Positions 34,600 through 43,520 of a DNA stretch of 64,000 bases are shown in pieces. The notes under the pieces were generated by a model that saw nothing but the letters and a program-made list of their open reading frames with translations, did no database searches and was not told the origin of the DNA. Every line of letters begins with the position of its first letter. Position 1 is the first letter of the stretch. This stretch comes from Pleomorphomonas sp. T1.2MG-36 (GTDB lineage: Bacteria; Pseudomonadota; Alphaproteobacteria; Rhizobiales; Pleomorphomonadaceae): NCBI RefSeq assembly GCF_950100655.1, contig NZ_CATNLY010000051.1, positions 62,001 through 126,000 of the forward strand, in the 5' to 3' direction. A program made the position numbers and the translations under genes.

Positions 34600-35397
34600 C
34601 TATTCCGGGATCATGCCGGCCGTCAGGTTGACGTAGGCGGCCGTCATCGAGCGGGCCTTGTCGGACACCAGGAACGCGGCGGTCTCCGCGACGTCGTCGA
34701 GCGTCGGCAGCCGCCCCAGGAAGGTGGTCTGCGCGCCGCCGGCCAGCCACTGGTCGACGGAAAGCCCCATGGCCGCCGCCTTCGGCTGAAAGAGCTCCCG
34801 CGTGTAGGATCCGGCGGCCGGCGCGTCCGAGATGGCATGCGGGCCAAGGCAGACGACGCGGATGTTGCGCGGTCCGAGTTCGGCCGCCAGCACGCGCGAG
34901 AAGGCCTCGACGCCGGCGCAGGTGACGCTGTAGCCGAGATGGCCCGGAGGCGCCGAACGTCCCGCCGGTGTGGACAGCGTGAGGATGACGCCCTGCCGCG
35001 ACTTGCCCATGTGGGGCACGACGGCCTTGGTGCTGTTGAACAGCGAGCGCAGGAAGTTGTCGACCGGGCTCATGAAGGTGTCGAGGTCGAGGTCGTCGAT
35101 GAAGCTGCCCTGATCGTGCATGAAGCTGGTGGCGTTGATGGCGACGTCGATCTCGCCGATGCGCTCGACGAGCGCCTCCACGGCGCGCCGGGTGGCGCCC
35201 TCGTCGAGGCAGTCGACGGAGAACACCTCGGCAGTGCCGCCGGCCGACCGTACGGCCTCGGCGGTGACGGCCAGCCTGTGTGCGCCGCGCGCGCCGAGAT
35301 AGACCTTGGCGCCCTCCGCCGCGAAGGCCTTGGCCATTGCCGTTCCGATGGCGCCGCTGCCACCCATGATGACGATGCGTTTGCCGTTCAGTATCAT
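34600..35397 (-). CDS. SDR-fold protein lacking the catalytic lysine
   Basis: A 265-residue SDR-like protein. The cofactor motif is MGGSGAIGTA, the NNAG position reads NATS, a Ser is present in LTLSTPAG, and the catalytic motif reads YSVTC, so the Lys four residues after Tyr is Cys. That Lys normally positions the cofactor and lowers the Tyr pKa. The C-terminal SMTAAYVNLTAGMI fits the SDR family. It may be a reductase with altered chemistry or a binding protein. It is divergent from an ArsR-SRPBCC operon with strong operators in between. Confidence 0.78.
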   Translation of the reverse strand: MILNGKRIVIMGGSGAIGTAMAKAFAAEGAKVYLGARGAHRLAVTAEAVRSAGGTAEVFSVDCLDEGATRRAVEALVERIGEIDVAINATSFMHDQGSFIDDLDLDTFMSPVDNFLRSLFNSTKAVVPHMGKSRQGVILTLSTPAGRSAPPGHLGYSVTCAGVEAFSRVLAAELGPRNIRVVCLGPHAISDAPAAGSYTRELFQPKAAAMGLSVDQWLAGGAQTTFLGRLPTLDDVAETAAFLVSDKARSMTAAYVNLTAGMIPE

Positions 35398-35600
35398 GTC
35401 TGTTCCCCTGGTCGGGACATGCGGCGACCCGATGCGCGCGTTACGGCATCGGCCGTCCGAGGACGTCCCCTATGTTGACTGGATGATCAGCCGGTTTCCG
35501 GTAAGGCGCGTTCGCCCGAGGGGCGAGGTCTCCGGAAAGCGGAAAAGGCATGGCCGGCTTGGGCCGCCTTTGTTGATCGCGAGATCGATAGCTGCTATCT

Positions 35601-35618
35601 GTCAACCGATCGGTTGAC
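35601..35618. promoter_or_regulatory. ArsR operator 1
   Basis: GTCAACCGATCGGTTGAC, a perfect 18-bp palindrome, centred 48 bp from the second copy. Confidence 0.8.
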
Positions 35619-35648
35619 ATGTAATCTCTAGCCTGTCTCAGAAAGGAC

Positions 35649-35666
35649 GTCAACCATTTGGTTGAC
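35649..35666. promoter_or_regulatory. ArsR operator 2
   Basis: GTCAACCATTTGGTTGAC, same 7-bp arms as operator 1 (GTCAACC/GGTTGAC), ending nine bases before the arsR start codon. Confidence 0.8.
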
Positions 35667-35674
35667 GGGTTTCC

Positions 35675-36010
35675 ATGATTTCGACGGAAGAGCGCCTCGA
35701 CGCGGTGTTTCACGCCTTGTCCAACCGGACGCGGCGGCAGCTGATCGCCGATCTGGCCCGGTGTCCCGCCCGGGTCAACGAGCTGGCCCGCCCCTACGAC
35801 ATGTCCGTCAACGCCATCTCCAAGCATCTTTTCGTGCTGGAGAAGGCCGGGCTGCTGGAACGGCGTCAGGATGGCGGCACGCAGAGCTGTGCGTTGACGC
35901 CGTTCGCCCTGTCCGAAGCCAGCCAGTGGATCGAGCACTATCGGCACTACTGGACGAGCCAGCTGGACGGATTGGCCGGCTTCGTCGAAGGACAGGCGGA
36001 CGAGGAATGA
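35675..36010 (+). CDS. ArsR-family transcriptional repressor
   Basis: A 111-residue winged-helix regulator of the ArsR/SmtB superfamily, in the branch that pairs with SRPBCC proteins. FHALSNRTRRQLIADLARCPARVNELARPYDMSVNAISKHLFVLEKAGLLERRQDG is the complete HTH-wing. No metal-binding Cys cluster is present, so sensing is probably not metal-based. Its stop overlaps the next start (ATGA). Two perfect operators immediately upstream predict autorepression, possibly also control of the divergent SDR. Confidence 0.9.
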   Translation: MISTEERLDAVFHALSNRTRRQLIADLARCPARVNELARPYDMSVNAISKHLFVLEKAGLLERRQDGGTQSCALTPFALSEASQWIEHYRHYWTSQLDGLAGFVEGQADEE

Positions 36011-36435
36011 AGGCAACGGAACTCTTCACGTCCCGCGTCGTCAAGGCCGGGCGGGACCGCGTGTTCGCCGCCTGGACCTTACCCAATCTGGTGAAGCAGT
36101 GGTGGGGCCCGCCGCCCTATACCTGCCCGCATGCCGAGATCGACCTCCGGGTCGGCGGCACCTACCGGCTGGCCAATCTGGGGCCCGACGGCGAGACGAT
36201 CTGGATCAGCGGCGTGTTCACCCGCGTCGATGTGCCCACCGCGCTCAGCTACACCTGGAAGCTCAGCACGCGCACGACCGAGCCGTCGCTCGTTCACGTG
36301 TCCTTCGTCGATCATCCCGAGGGAACCGAGGTGCGCATCCATCACGAGCGCTTCGCCGATGTCGCCGTGCGCGACGAACATGCGCTGGGCTGGCAAGGAT
36401 GCATCGGTCGCCTCTGCGAGCTGGCGTTCGACTGA
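36007..36435 (+). CDS. SRPBCC (AHSA1/START-like) protein
   Basis: A 142-residue ligand-binding-fold protein of the AHSA1/SRPBCC type: VFAAWTLPNLVKQWWGPPPYTCP, EIDLRVGGTYRLAN, then EGTEVRIHHERF and a C-terminal helix with HALGWQGCIGRLCEL. These proteins hold hydrophobic ligands in a helix-grip cavity. It is co-translated with the ArsR gene by a 4-base overlap, a common pair in soil bacteria; the physiological ligand is unknown. Confidence 0.9.
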   Translation: MKATELFTSRVVKAGRDRVFAAWTLPNLVKQWWGPPPYTCPHAEIDLRVGGTYRLANLGPDGETIWISGVFTRVDVPTALSYTWKLSTRTTEPSLVHVSFVDHPEGTEVRIHHERFADVAVRDEHALGWQGCIGRLCELAFD

Positions 36436-36493
36436 ACGAGGCGTCGGGCGGCCTCCGCCAAGGATGGCGGGCGTCAATCGCCCATCCGGGCAA

Positions 36494-36518
36494 CAAAAAA
36501 CCCCGGCGAGGCCGGGGC
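36494..36518 (-). terminator. ctrA terminator
   Basis: A perfect 7-bp stem (CCCCGGC/GCCGGGG, GAG loop) that on the minus strand is followed by six T residues, 58 bases past the ctrA stop. Confidence 0.85.
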
Positions 36519-36575
36519 GAAGCCGAGCGCGGCGCGAAAAGGGGAAACGCGCCGCAGCTCGCTGGGTTCGATCGT

Positions 36576-37271
36576 TCAGACCGCTTCCTGGATCTCGTCC
36601 GGCTCGCGCAGCACGTAGCCACGGCCCCAGACGGTCTCGATGTAGTTGCGGCCATCGGTGGCATTCGCCAGCTTCTTGCGCAGCTTGCAGATGAACACGT
36701 CGATGATCTTCAGTTCCGGCTCGTCCATGCCGCCGTAGAGATGGTTGAGGAACATCTCCTTGGTGAGCGTCGTTCCCTTGCGCAGGGAAAGCAGCTCCAG
36801 CATCTGGTATTCCTTGCCGGTCAGATGCACGCGGTTGCCATTGACCTCGACGGTCTTGGTGTCGAGGTTGACCACTAGGTCGCCCGTGACGATGACCGAC
36901 TGGGCATGACCCTTGGACCGGCGAACGATCGCATGAATGCGGGCGATCAGCTCGTCCTTGTGGAACGGCTTGGTCATGTAGTCGTCGGCGCCGAAGCCGA
37001 GACCGCGCACCTTGTCCTCGATGTTGCCCAAACCGGACAGAATGAGGATAGGCGTCTTGACCTTCGACACGCGCAGCGTCCGAAGCACTTCATAACCCGA
37101 CATGTCCGGCAGGTTGAGATCCAGCAGGATGATATCGTAGTCATAGAGCTTGCCGAGGTCGATGCCTTCCTCGCCAAGATCCGTCGTGTAGACATTGAAG
37201 CTCTCGGACTTCAGCATCAATTCGATGCTTTGTGCGGTCGCGCTGTCGTCCTCGATCAGCAAAACTCGCAT
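36576..37271 (-). CDS. ctrA: Cell-cycle response regulator CtrA
   Basis: A 231-residue OmpR-type regulator: receiver with [20 protein letters not shown], phospho-acceptor Asp51 in [18 protein letters not shown], then a winged-helix domain ([53 protein letters not shown]) typical of CtrA. It controls DNA replication, flagellar and division genes in alphaproteobacteria and receives phosphate from ChpT (encoded at 15.9 kb). It is divergent from fliI. Note: key motifs here are quoted in pieces of one continuous domain. Confidence 0.97.
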   Translation of the reverse strand: MRVLLIEDDSATAQSIELMLKSESFNVYTTDLGEEGIDLGKLYDYDIILLDLNLPDMSGYEVLRTLRVSKVKTPILILSGLGNIEDKVRGLGFGADDYMTKPFHKDELIARIHAIVRRSKGHAQSVIVTGDLVVNLDTKTVEVNGNRVHLTGKEYQMLELLSLRKGTTLTKEMFLNHLYGGMDEPELKIIDVFICKLRKKLANATDGRNYIETVWGRGYVLREPDEIQEAV

Positions 37272-37668
37272 TCCGTTATCCCCTTTTTCTAGGGCCTCGG
37301 GCCCGACCTTCTGTCGGAAGCGTGTCCGGTCTTCCGCCGGACATGGGCTATCGGGGCCAAGGCTAGTACCGAATGGTTAACAAACAATGATTCTCGGCCG
37401 CAAGCGTTTTGACGCCAATCCGCCAAAAGTCCGGGCAGGTCATTCAGAATCAACGATAAATTGGCTTCGGTTGTCCTCATGCGACAAATTAAGAAATTTG
37501 CCTAAGCGATTCTGCCGACTCCACGAAGATTCCTTGTCCACACCCCGGTCGCCCCACGCCGGTCCTCATCGCACTCTAAGCAAAGTATTAACGCCGGACG
37601 TTAACGAAGCGTTACACTCCCCCTGTCGAACCGAATCAATTCGGAAACCTTTTGCCCGGAACACGCCG
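37272..37668. promoter_or_regulatory. ctrA-fliI divergent control region with clustered GANTC sites
   Basis: 397 bases without a gene. GANTC (CcrM methylation) sites occur at 37389, 37447, 37508, 37517, 37528 and 37633. TTAA-N7-TTAC at 37601-37615 is one mismatch from a CtrA box, about 55 bases before fliI. TTAA-N7-TGAT at 37377-37391 is a poorer match, on the ctrA side. Confidence 0.65.
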
Positions 37669-39021
37669 ATGACGCTGGACCGTCTCGCCGCCGAAATCGC
37701 CGCTCTTCGCCCGTTGGAGATCTACGGGCGCGTTGCCAGCGTGCAGGGCATGCTGGTCGAGGTGGCCGGACCGGTGCAGGAGATGAGCGTCGGCGCCCGC
37801 CTGTCGGTCAGCGGCTTCGGTGGCGCCCAGGTGCCGGTCGAGGTGGTCGGCTTCAACAACGGCAAGGCGCTGTGCCTGCCGTTCGCCTCGATGGAGGGCG
37901 TGCGGCTCGGCGCCAAGGCGACCATCGCCACCTCGTCGGCCTCGGTCCGGCCGTCGGAGGGCTGGCTCGGCCGGGTGATCAACGCCTTCGGCGAGCCGAT
38001 CGACGGCAAGGGGCCGCTGCCCATGGGGCCGAGCGAAATGCCGCTCAGGGCCTCGCCGCCCCAGGCGGCCGAGCGGGCGAGGGTGGGCGAGCCGATCGAT
38101 CTCGGCGTCCGTGTCCTCAATACCTTTGCCACCTGCTGCCGCGGCCAGCGCATGGGCATCTTCGCCGGCTCGGGCGTCGGCAAGTCGGTGCTGCTGTCCA
38201 TGCTGGCCCGCTACACCGCCTGCGACGTGTCGGTGATCGGTCTGGTCGGCGAGCGCGGCCGCGAGGTGCAGGAATTCATCGAGGACGACCTCGGCGAGGA
38301 CGGTCTCGCCCGTTCGGTGGTGGTGGTCGCCACCTCCGACGAGACGGCGCTGATGCGGCGGCAGGCCGCCTACCTGACGCTGACCGTCGCCGAATACTTC
38401 CGCGACCAGGGGCAGGACGTGCTCTGCCTGATGGACTCGGTGACGCGCTTTGCCATGGCCCAGCGCGAGATCGGCCTGTCGGCCGGCGAGCCGCCTACGT
38501 CCAAAGGATATACGCCGACGGTGTTCGCCGAGCTGCCGCGCCTGCTGGAACGCGCCGGTCCCGGCCCGGTGGGGGGCGGCACCATCACGGGCCTGTTCAC
38601 CGTTCTGGTCGACGGCGACAATCATAACGAGCCGGTGGCCGATGCCGTGCGCGGCATTCTCGACGGCCATATCGTCATGGAGCGCGCCATCGCCGAGCGC
38701 GGCCGCTATCCGGCGGTCAATGTGCTGAAAACGGTATCGCGCACCATGCCCGGCTGCGTCGAACCGGAGATTCGGCCGATGATCCGCGATGCCAAGCGGC
38801 TGATGGCCACCTTCGCCGACATGGAGGAACTGATCCGCCTCGGCGCCTATCGGCGCGGAAGCAACCCGGATGTGGACCAGTCGATCGACGTTTCCGCCCC
38901 GCTCGAAGCCTTCCTGACGCAGGGAAAGGGTGAATGCACCCGTCGTTACGATGGCTATCGCGATCTTGCTCACCTTTTGGAAAGCACTGTCGGTTTACGA
39001 TACGAGCATTCCGGGGAGTAA
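37669..39021 (+). CDS. fliI: Flagellar export ATPase FliI
   Basis: A 450-residue F1-beta-like ATPase of the flagellar type III export apparatus. It has Walker [32 protein letters not shown], Walker B region [27 protein letters not shown], and the C-terminal export domain. The ATG at 37669 gives the family start [13 protein letters not shown]; the upstream frame runs into the regulatory gap. It is followed by fliJ after six bases. The ctrA-fliI-fliJ arrangement is conserved in Hyphomicrobiales. Confidence 0.96.
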   Translation: MTLDRLAAEIAALRPLEIYGRVASVQGMLVEVAGPVQEMSVGARLSVSGFGGAQVPVEVVGFNNGKALCLPFASMEGVRLGAKATIATSSASVRPSEGWLGRVINAFGEPIDGKGPLPMGPSEMPLRASPPQAAERARVGEPIDLGVRVLNTFATCCRGQRMGIFAGSGVGKSVLLSMLARYTACDVSVIGLVGERGREVQEFIEDDLGEDGLARSVVVVATSDETALMRRQAAYLTLTVAEYFRDQGQDVLCLMDSVTRFAMAQREIGLSAGEPPTSKGYTPTVFAELPRLLERAGPGPVGGGTITGLFTVLVDGDNHNEPVADAVRGILDGHIVMERAIAERGRYPAVNVLKTVSRTMPGCVEPEIRPMIRDAKRLMATFADMEELIRLGAYRRGSNPDVDQSIDVSAPLEAFLTQGKGECTRRYDGYRDLAHLLESTVGLRYEHSGE

Positions 39022-39027
39022 TTTGAA

Positions 39028-39441
39028 ATGAAATCTCGCAACAGTCTCATCCGACTCAAGCGGTTTCAGGTCGACGAGAAGCGTCGGCAGGTGATGCAGA
39101 TCGAGATGATGATCGCCGAGTTCGAGCGCATGGCTACCGAGCTCGACGAGCAGATTCTGGCTGAGCAGAAGCGCAGCGGCATCACCGACATCACCCACTT
39201 CGCCTATCCGACCTTCGCCAAGGCGGCGATGGGCCGTCGCGACAATCTCATGGGGTCGGCCAACGATCTCAGGGGACAGCTCGAAGCGGCGCAGGCGGCG
39301 CTCAGCGAGGCGGTCGAGGAAATGAAGAAGATCGAGCTTCTGGAAGAGCGCGATCAGATGCGCGAAAAGACGGCCCAGGACGCGGCCGAGCAGGACGCGC
39401 TCGACGAAGTGGCGGCCCGCCGCTCCTACCACGCCGGCTGA
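39028..39441 (+). CDS. fliJ: Flagellar export protein FliJ
   Basis: A 137-residue antiparallel coiled coil that stimulates the FliI export ATPase ring. The start MKSRNSLIRLKRFQVDEKRRQ and long heptad-rich helices (EMMIAEFERMATELDEQIL; AAQAALSEAVEEMKKIELLEERDQMREK) are FliJ-like, and the position six bases behind fliI confirms it. A terminator follows 50 bases later. Confidence 0.93.
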   Translation: MKSRNSLIRLKRFQVDEKRRQVMQIEMMIAEFERMATELDEQILAEQKRSGITDITHFAYPTFAKAAMGRRDNLMGSANDLRGQLEAAQAALSEAVEEMKKIELLEERDQMREKTAQDAAEQDALDEVAARRSYHAG

Positions 39442-39491
39442 GCCGAACGGTCGGCACCGTTTCCTTCCCTCATCGCTCCGGAAACACTTCG

Positions 39492-39521
39492 GGCGGGCAT
39501 GCCGGGCATGTCCGCCGTTTT
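39492..39521 (+). terminator. fliIJ terminator
   Basis: GGCGGGCATG pairs with CATGTCCGCC (one G-U) around a 5-nt loop, followed by GTTTTG. Confidence 0.75.
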
Positions 39522-39560
39522 GTTATGTGGACTTGTGAAACGGGCCCCCTGTGACGGGCC

Positions 39561-39734
39561 TCAGGGCGCCTGCCAGCTCGTCGCGACGCCGGCACCGGCG
39601 GTGCCCGAAATCTCCACCGTCACGGAAAGCTCGCTCCGCCACATCCTGTCGGGCAGGCTACGGGCGGCGACCACGGTGGTCAGCGCCACCAGCGCGGCGG
39701 CGATCCAGCTCAGGAGTTTGGTCTTGCGGGCCAT
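39561..39734 (-). CDS. Possible small secreted or membrane-anchored protein
   Basis: 57 residues starting MARKTKLLSWIAAALVALTTVVAARS, an N-terminal membrane anchor or signal, followed by a short polar tail with SELSVTVEISG. The ribosome site is weak and an opposite-strand ORF overlaps it, so it is only a candidate. It lies alone between the fliJ terminator and ychF. Confidence 0.35.
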   Translation of the reverse strand: MARKTKLLSWIAAALVALTTVVAARSLPDRMWRSELSVTVEISGTAGAGVATSWQAP

Positions 39735-39910
39735 GGCGTGCTGCCGTTCTCGTTTGGCGCAGCCCCTTCTGCGCCATGATGTCACCTTATTGCCGCCGGC
39801 TTGAACGAGCGCCGAACCTGCCGTTCATCTGCCGTTCATCGCAGTAAACGATTGGTAAACGCGGTGTTCCTGCCGGAAACGCAAAAAGGAAACGCAAACC
39901 AGAAACGTCA

Positions 39911-39939
39911 ACGCCGCCATGAAAGTTCCACGGCGGCGT
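39911..39939. terminator. Weak hairpin behind ychF
   Basis: ACGCCGCC and GGCGGCGT with a 13-nt loop, 28 bases after the ychF stop. Only a poor T-run on the minus strand. Confidence 0.4.
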
Positions 39940-39966
39940 CAAAAATGTGGCGAAGTCGGGATGGCG

Positions 39967-41061
39967 TCAGGTGTTGAACTTGAACAGCATGACGTCGCCA
40001 TCGGCGACGACATATTCCTTGCCTTCGTCGCGGGCCTTGCCGAGTTCCTTGGCCTTCGCCTCGCCATAGGCGATGTAGTCCTCGTAGGCGATGGTCTGGG
40101 CGCGAATGAAGCCGCGCTCGAAATCGGTGTGAATGACGCCGGCCGCCTGGGGCGCCTTGGTGCCCTTCACGATCGTCCAGGCGCGGGTCTCTTTCGGACC
40201 GACGGTGAAATAGGTGATCAGGCCGAGCAGTTCGTAGCCGGCACGGATCAGCCGGTCGAGACCGGGCTCTTCGAGGCCGAGCGTTTCCAGGAACTCCTTC
40301 TGCTCGGCATCGTCGAGCTGGGCCACCTCCGCCTCGATGGCGGCGGAAATGACCACCGCCTTGGCGCCCAGATTCTCGGCCATCTCGAAGACGCGCGCCG
40401 TCTGGCTGTTGCCGGTGGCCGCCGCCGCTTCCTCGACATTGCAGACGTAGAGAACGGGCTTGGAGGTCAGGAGGTTGAGGCCGGCGAAGGCGGCTTCGGA
40501 GCCCTTGGGGATCGAGGCGGTGCGGGCCGGGCGGCCGTCGCGCAGCGCTTCAAGCGCCAGATCCATCAGCTCGACCTGCTCCTTGATGTCCTTGTCGCCA
40601 CCCTGGGCACGCTTCCTGAGCGGCACCACGCGACGCTCCAGGCTGTCGAGGTCGGACAGCATCAGCTCGGTTTCCACCGTCTCGGCGTCGCTCACGGGAT
40701 CGATGCGGCCTTCGACGTGGGTGATGTCGTTGTCCTCGAAGCAACGCAGCACGTGGACGATGGCATCGACCTCGCGGATGTTGCCGAGGAACTGGTTGCC
40801 GAGGCCTTCGCCCTTGGAGGCGCCGCGCACCAGGCCGGCGATGTCGACGAAGGTGATGCGGGTCGGCACGATCTGCGCCGACTTGCCCTTCTCGGCCAGC
40901 ACCGTGAGGCGCGGGTCGGGCACGGCCACCTCGCCGGTGTTCGGCTCGATGGTGCAGAAGGGGTAGTTGGCCGCCTGGGCGGCCGCGGTCTTGGTGAGCG
41001 CGTTGAAGAGCGTGGACTTGCCGACGTTGGGCAGGCCGACGATGCCGCACTTGAAACCCAT
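39967..41061 (-). CDS. ychF: YchF/OLA1-family ATPase
   Basis: A 364-residue P-loop NTPase of the Obg family that hydrolyses ATP and binds ribosomes. The N-terminal MGFKCGIVGLPNVGKSTLFN is diagnostic, followed by CTIEPNTGEVAVPDPRL, DIAGLVRGASKGEGLGN, the altered G4 motif (NVEE instead of NKxD, the source of ATP preference) and a C-terminal TGS domain (TVGPKETRAWTIVKGTKAPQAAG). It follows pth on the same strand with a 99-base gap, usual for this region. Confidence 0.97.
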   Translation of the reverse strand: MGFKCGIVGLPNVGKSTLFNALTKTAAAQAANYPFCTIEPNTGEVAVPDPRLTVLAEKGKSAQIVPTRITFVDIAGLVRGASKGEGLGNQFLGNIREVDAIVHVLRCFEDNDITHVEGRIDPVSDAETVETELMLSDLDSLERRVVPLRKRAQGGDKDIKEQVELMDLALEALRDGRPARTASIPKGSEAAFAGLNLLTSKPVLYVCNVEEAAAATGNSQTARVFEMAENLGAKAVVISAAIEAEVAQLDDAEQKEFLETLGLEEPGLDRLIRAGYELLGLITYFTVGPKETRAWTIVKGTKAPQAAGVIHTDFERGFIRAQTIAYEDYIAYGEAKAKELGKARDEGKEYVVADGDVMLFKFNT

Positions 41062-41160
41062 GGTGATCAGGCTTTCGTCTGGAGCGTTGCTGGCCGTGGT
41101 GTTAGGGAAGCGCCCCGTCGGCCGTCAAGCAAATTGTCGGGAATGGATCGAGGCTGGTCG

Positions 41161-41868
41161 TCAGCGCCGGGTCCTCTGGGCGAGCAGGCTCTTGAGGATG
41201 GCTGCCATGGCGTTCTTCTCCGGCGGCTTTTCCGGAGCCGGTTCGCCGGCCGGCGCCGGCTTGTCGGCGGCGGCTTCGGGCTTCGGCTTGCGCTCCGGTT
41301 TCGGCTCGGTGATGGCGTGGACGCGGTTGGCAAAGGTGGAGTCGGCGCCCTTCACCAACTCGCCGGCGTTGTCGGCGATGGCGTCGAGCAGGCGCACCAG
41401 CCAGTCGCGGTCGGCCTTGGCGAAGTCGGACAGCACGTGGGCGTGGACCAGGGCCTTGTCGCCGGGATGGCCGATGCCGAGCCGCATGCGGCGGTAGCCG
41501 TCGGTGATCTGCGAGGTGATGGACCGGAGGCCGTTGTGGCCGCCGTGGCCGCCGCCGACCTTCATCCGGAGCTTGCCGGGCGGCAGATCGAGCTCGTCGT
41601 GGATGACGACCACGTCGGACGGAGCGAGTTTCAGAAAGCGCACGGCATCGCCCACCGAGCGGCCGCTCTCGTTCATGTAGGTCTGCGGCTTCATCAGGAG
41701 CACGCGCTCGCCGTCGATGGTGCCTTCCGACACCTCGGCCTGGAAGTTCTTCCGCCAGGCGGGAAAGCGGTGGCGCGTGTGAATGACGTCGGCCGCCATG
41801 AAGCCGATGTTGTGGCGGTTGGACGCATATTTGGCGCCGGGGTTGCCGAGACCGACGAGAATGAGCAC
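41161..41868 (-). CDS. pth: Peptidyl-tRNA hydrolase
   Basis: A 235-residue hydrolase that recycles peptidyl-tRNA. The N-terminal [20 protein letters not shown] gives the catalytic His20 and Asn10, [11 protein letters not shown] and [12 protein letters not shown] (Asp) complete the site. The start is GTG at 41868 with GAGGAGAGG just upstream. A Pro/Ala/Lys-rich C-terminal extension of about 50 residues is common in Rhizobiales Pth. The order rplY-pth-ychF is conserved. Confidence 0.96.
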   Translation of the reverse strand: MLILVGLGNPGAKYASNRHNIGFMAADVIHTRHRFPAWRKNFQAEVSEGTIDGERVLLMKPQTYMNESGRSVGDAVRFLKLAPSDVVVIHDELDLPPGKLRMKVGGGHGGHNGLRSITSQITDGYRRMRLGIGHPGDKALVHAHVLSDFAKADRDWLVRLLDAIADNAGELVKGADSTFANRVHAITEPKPERKPKPEAAADKPAPAGEPAPEKPPEKNAMAAILKSLLAQRTRR

Positions 41869-41889
41869 GCGCCTCTCCTCAAAAGATCA

Positions 41890-41917
41890 GGGGTTCCGAT
41901 CTTCCGACCGGAACCCC
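41890..41917 (-). terminator. Hairpin between rplY and pth
   Basis: A perfect 9-bp stem (GGGGTTCCG/CGGAACCCC) with a 10-nt loop, followed on the minus strand by TGATCTTTTG and then the pth ribosome site. May partly terminate rplY transcripts. Confidence 0.55.
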
Positions 41918-41942
41918 GAACATGAGTCGCAAGACCGGATGA

Positions 41943-42572
41943 TCAGGCCTTGGGCGCCGGAGCAGCAGCTTCGGCTTCAGCCGGCGCAGCAGTCTCTTCC
42001 GAGGTACCGGCGGCCGAACCGACGATCGCGGCGACAGAGAAGTCGTCATGATCGACCAGCGTCGCGCCTTCCGGCAGCGTCACGGCGGAGATGTGCACGG
42101 AGTCGCCGATGTTGAGCGCGCCGATATCGACGGTCAGGTGCTCAGGAATGTTGTTGGCGGAAACCAGCAGCGCCACTTCGTGGGCGGTGATGTTCAGAAC
42201 GCCACCGCGCTTGAGGCCGGTCGACTTGTCCTGGCCGACGAAGTGCACCGGGACGTTGACGGTCACCTTGGTGTTCTCGGACACGCGGATGAAGTCGACG
42301 TGGACCAGGGTGTCGGTCACCGGGTCGAGCTGGTAGTCGCGCGGCAGGGCCTTGATTTCCTTGCCATCGACCTTGAGGGTGACGATGTGCGTCAGGAAGC
42401 CACCGGCGTGCAGCTTCAGGAAGGTTTCCTTGGTGTCGACCGCGATCGACAGCGGCGGCTGCTTGTCGCCATAAACGACGGCGGGCGTCTTGCCCTCACG
42501 GCGCAGGGCGCGGGCGGACCCCTTTCCCACCCGGTCACGCGGCGAGGCGACGAGCTCGTAGGTCTGAGCCAT
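41943..42572 (-). CDS. rplY: 50S ribosomal protein L25/general stress protein Ctc
   Basis: A 209-residue L25 of the long (TL5/Ctc) type that binds 5S r[38 protein letters not shown] is the L25 domain; the C-terminal beta domain ([39 protein letters not shown]) follows, and an Ala/Glu-rich tail ends the protein. The start at 42572 removes a 68-residue upstream frame with no family match. It is first in rplY-pth-ychF. Confidence 0.96.
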   Translation of the reverse strand: MAQTYELVASPRDRVGKGSARALRREGKTPAVVYGDKQPPLSIAVDTKETFLKLHAGGFLTHIVTLKVDGKEIKALPRDYQLDPVTDTLVHVDFIRVSENTKVTVNVPVHFVGQDKSTGLKRGGVLNITAHEVALLVSANNIPEHLTVDIGALNIGDSVHISAVTLPEGATLVDHDDFSVAAIVGSAAGTSEETAAPAEAEAAAPAPKA

Positions 42573-42853
42573 TTTCTCGTGCTTTCTAATTCGGATTACT
42601 GGCGGCTGCGGCCACGCGGCCGATGCCGATCCGGCGCTCCCTCCAGGGGGGTCGGCGCGGATGCGGGCGCTATAGCGGAAACGGCCGGGGAAGGCAAGGG
42701 AACGCGGGATTTTCCGAGGCATCTTGCCATCGTCGGGCATCTGGCGCCACCCACCCCGAACTCCGGATCCAACCAAGGACGAGGCTGGATTCCGGCCTCT
42801 ACCTCCGGTTATATATCTCCCGTTTCGAGTGTTTTCTTTCCAGCAGGACCAAT

Positions 42854-43411
42854 ATGAAGATAGTCACTGCAGCCTTCGCGCTTGTCGGTCTGGCGACCCT
42901 TGCCTGCCCCGTTCTCGCCGAGGAAGCGCCACTCGTGCCCTCGGACAAGTTCCCGGGCTGGGTGACGAGGACGCGCGATACCGGCACCGTCTTCTTCTAT
43001 TGCGCAGCGCCGAAGATCTGCGGCGAAGGCTCGATCGTCAGCTTTCACTTCCATGACCTCCCGGCGCCGACCAAGGCCGAGATTCGGGCAAAACAGAAAG
43101 AGCCTCGGCTGCCGATCACCTGCAGGAATGCCGGCGCCTACGACACCTGCGAGTACCCGGACGCCATCGACAAGAAAGGGCGGCCGACGCATTGGCGGCC
43201 AATGCCCGTTGAAGGCTTCGAGGCCGACTTCTTTCATAGCGGCTTTCTGTCCGCCCACGTGCCGGCCGGCTCGAAAATGCACTTTCTCATCACGCTCAGC
43301 AGTTCGGCCGCCAGCTACAAGCTCGCCAAGAAGAACTATGCCATGTTCCAGGCCGATCTGGGCAAGGCGCTCGGCCGGTCGGTGGCCTCTCCGTCGCGCG
43401 TCGCGAAGTAG
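42854..43411 (+). CDS. Periplasmic four-cysteine protein of unknown function
   Basis: A 185-residue protein with a clear Sec signal ([22 protein letters not shown]). The mature part has four Cys in two pairs ([14 protein letters not shown] and [14 protein letters not shown]), which could form two disulfides, and an alpha/beta-looking C-terminal half ([23 protein letters not shown]). No family recognised. It lies between rplY (divergent) and an epimerase gene, with no operon link evident. Confidence 0.7.
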   Translation: MKIVTAAFALVGLATLACPVLAEEAPLVPSDKFPGWVTRTRDTGTVFFYCAAPKICGEGSIVSFHFHDLPAPTKAEIRAKQKEPRLPITCRNAGAYDTCEYPDAIDKKGRPTHWRPMPVEGFEADFFHSGFLSAHVPAGSKMHFLITLSSSAASYKLAKKNYAMFQADLGKALGRSVASPSRVAK

Positions 43412-43520
43412 CTCGCTCGACTGACGCGCCCTCGGGTCACTCCGGTCTGGCAAAGCCGATGAAAACGTTTAGGAAGGGCGGGGCCGGCATTTCCACGTGC
43501 GGCATGACAGGAGCTGAGCG

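Noticed and set aside
37588-37604. TTAA-N9-TTAA as a CtrA box before fliI
   Set aside because: Spacing is nine bases instead of seven; the neighbouring TTAA-N7-TTAC was used instead.
39499-39804. 101-codon plus-strand ORF behind fliJ
   Set aside because: Begins within the fliJ terminator and overlaps the better (still weak) small minus-strand candidate.
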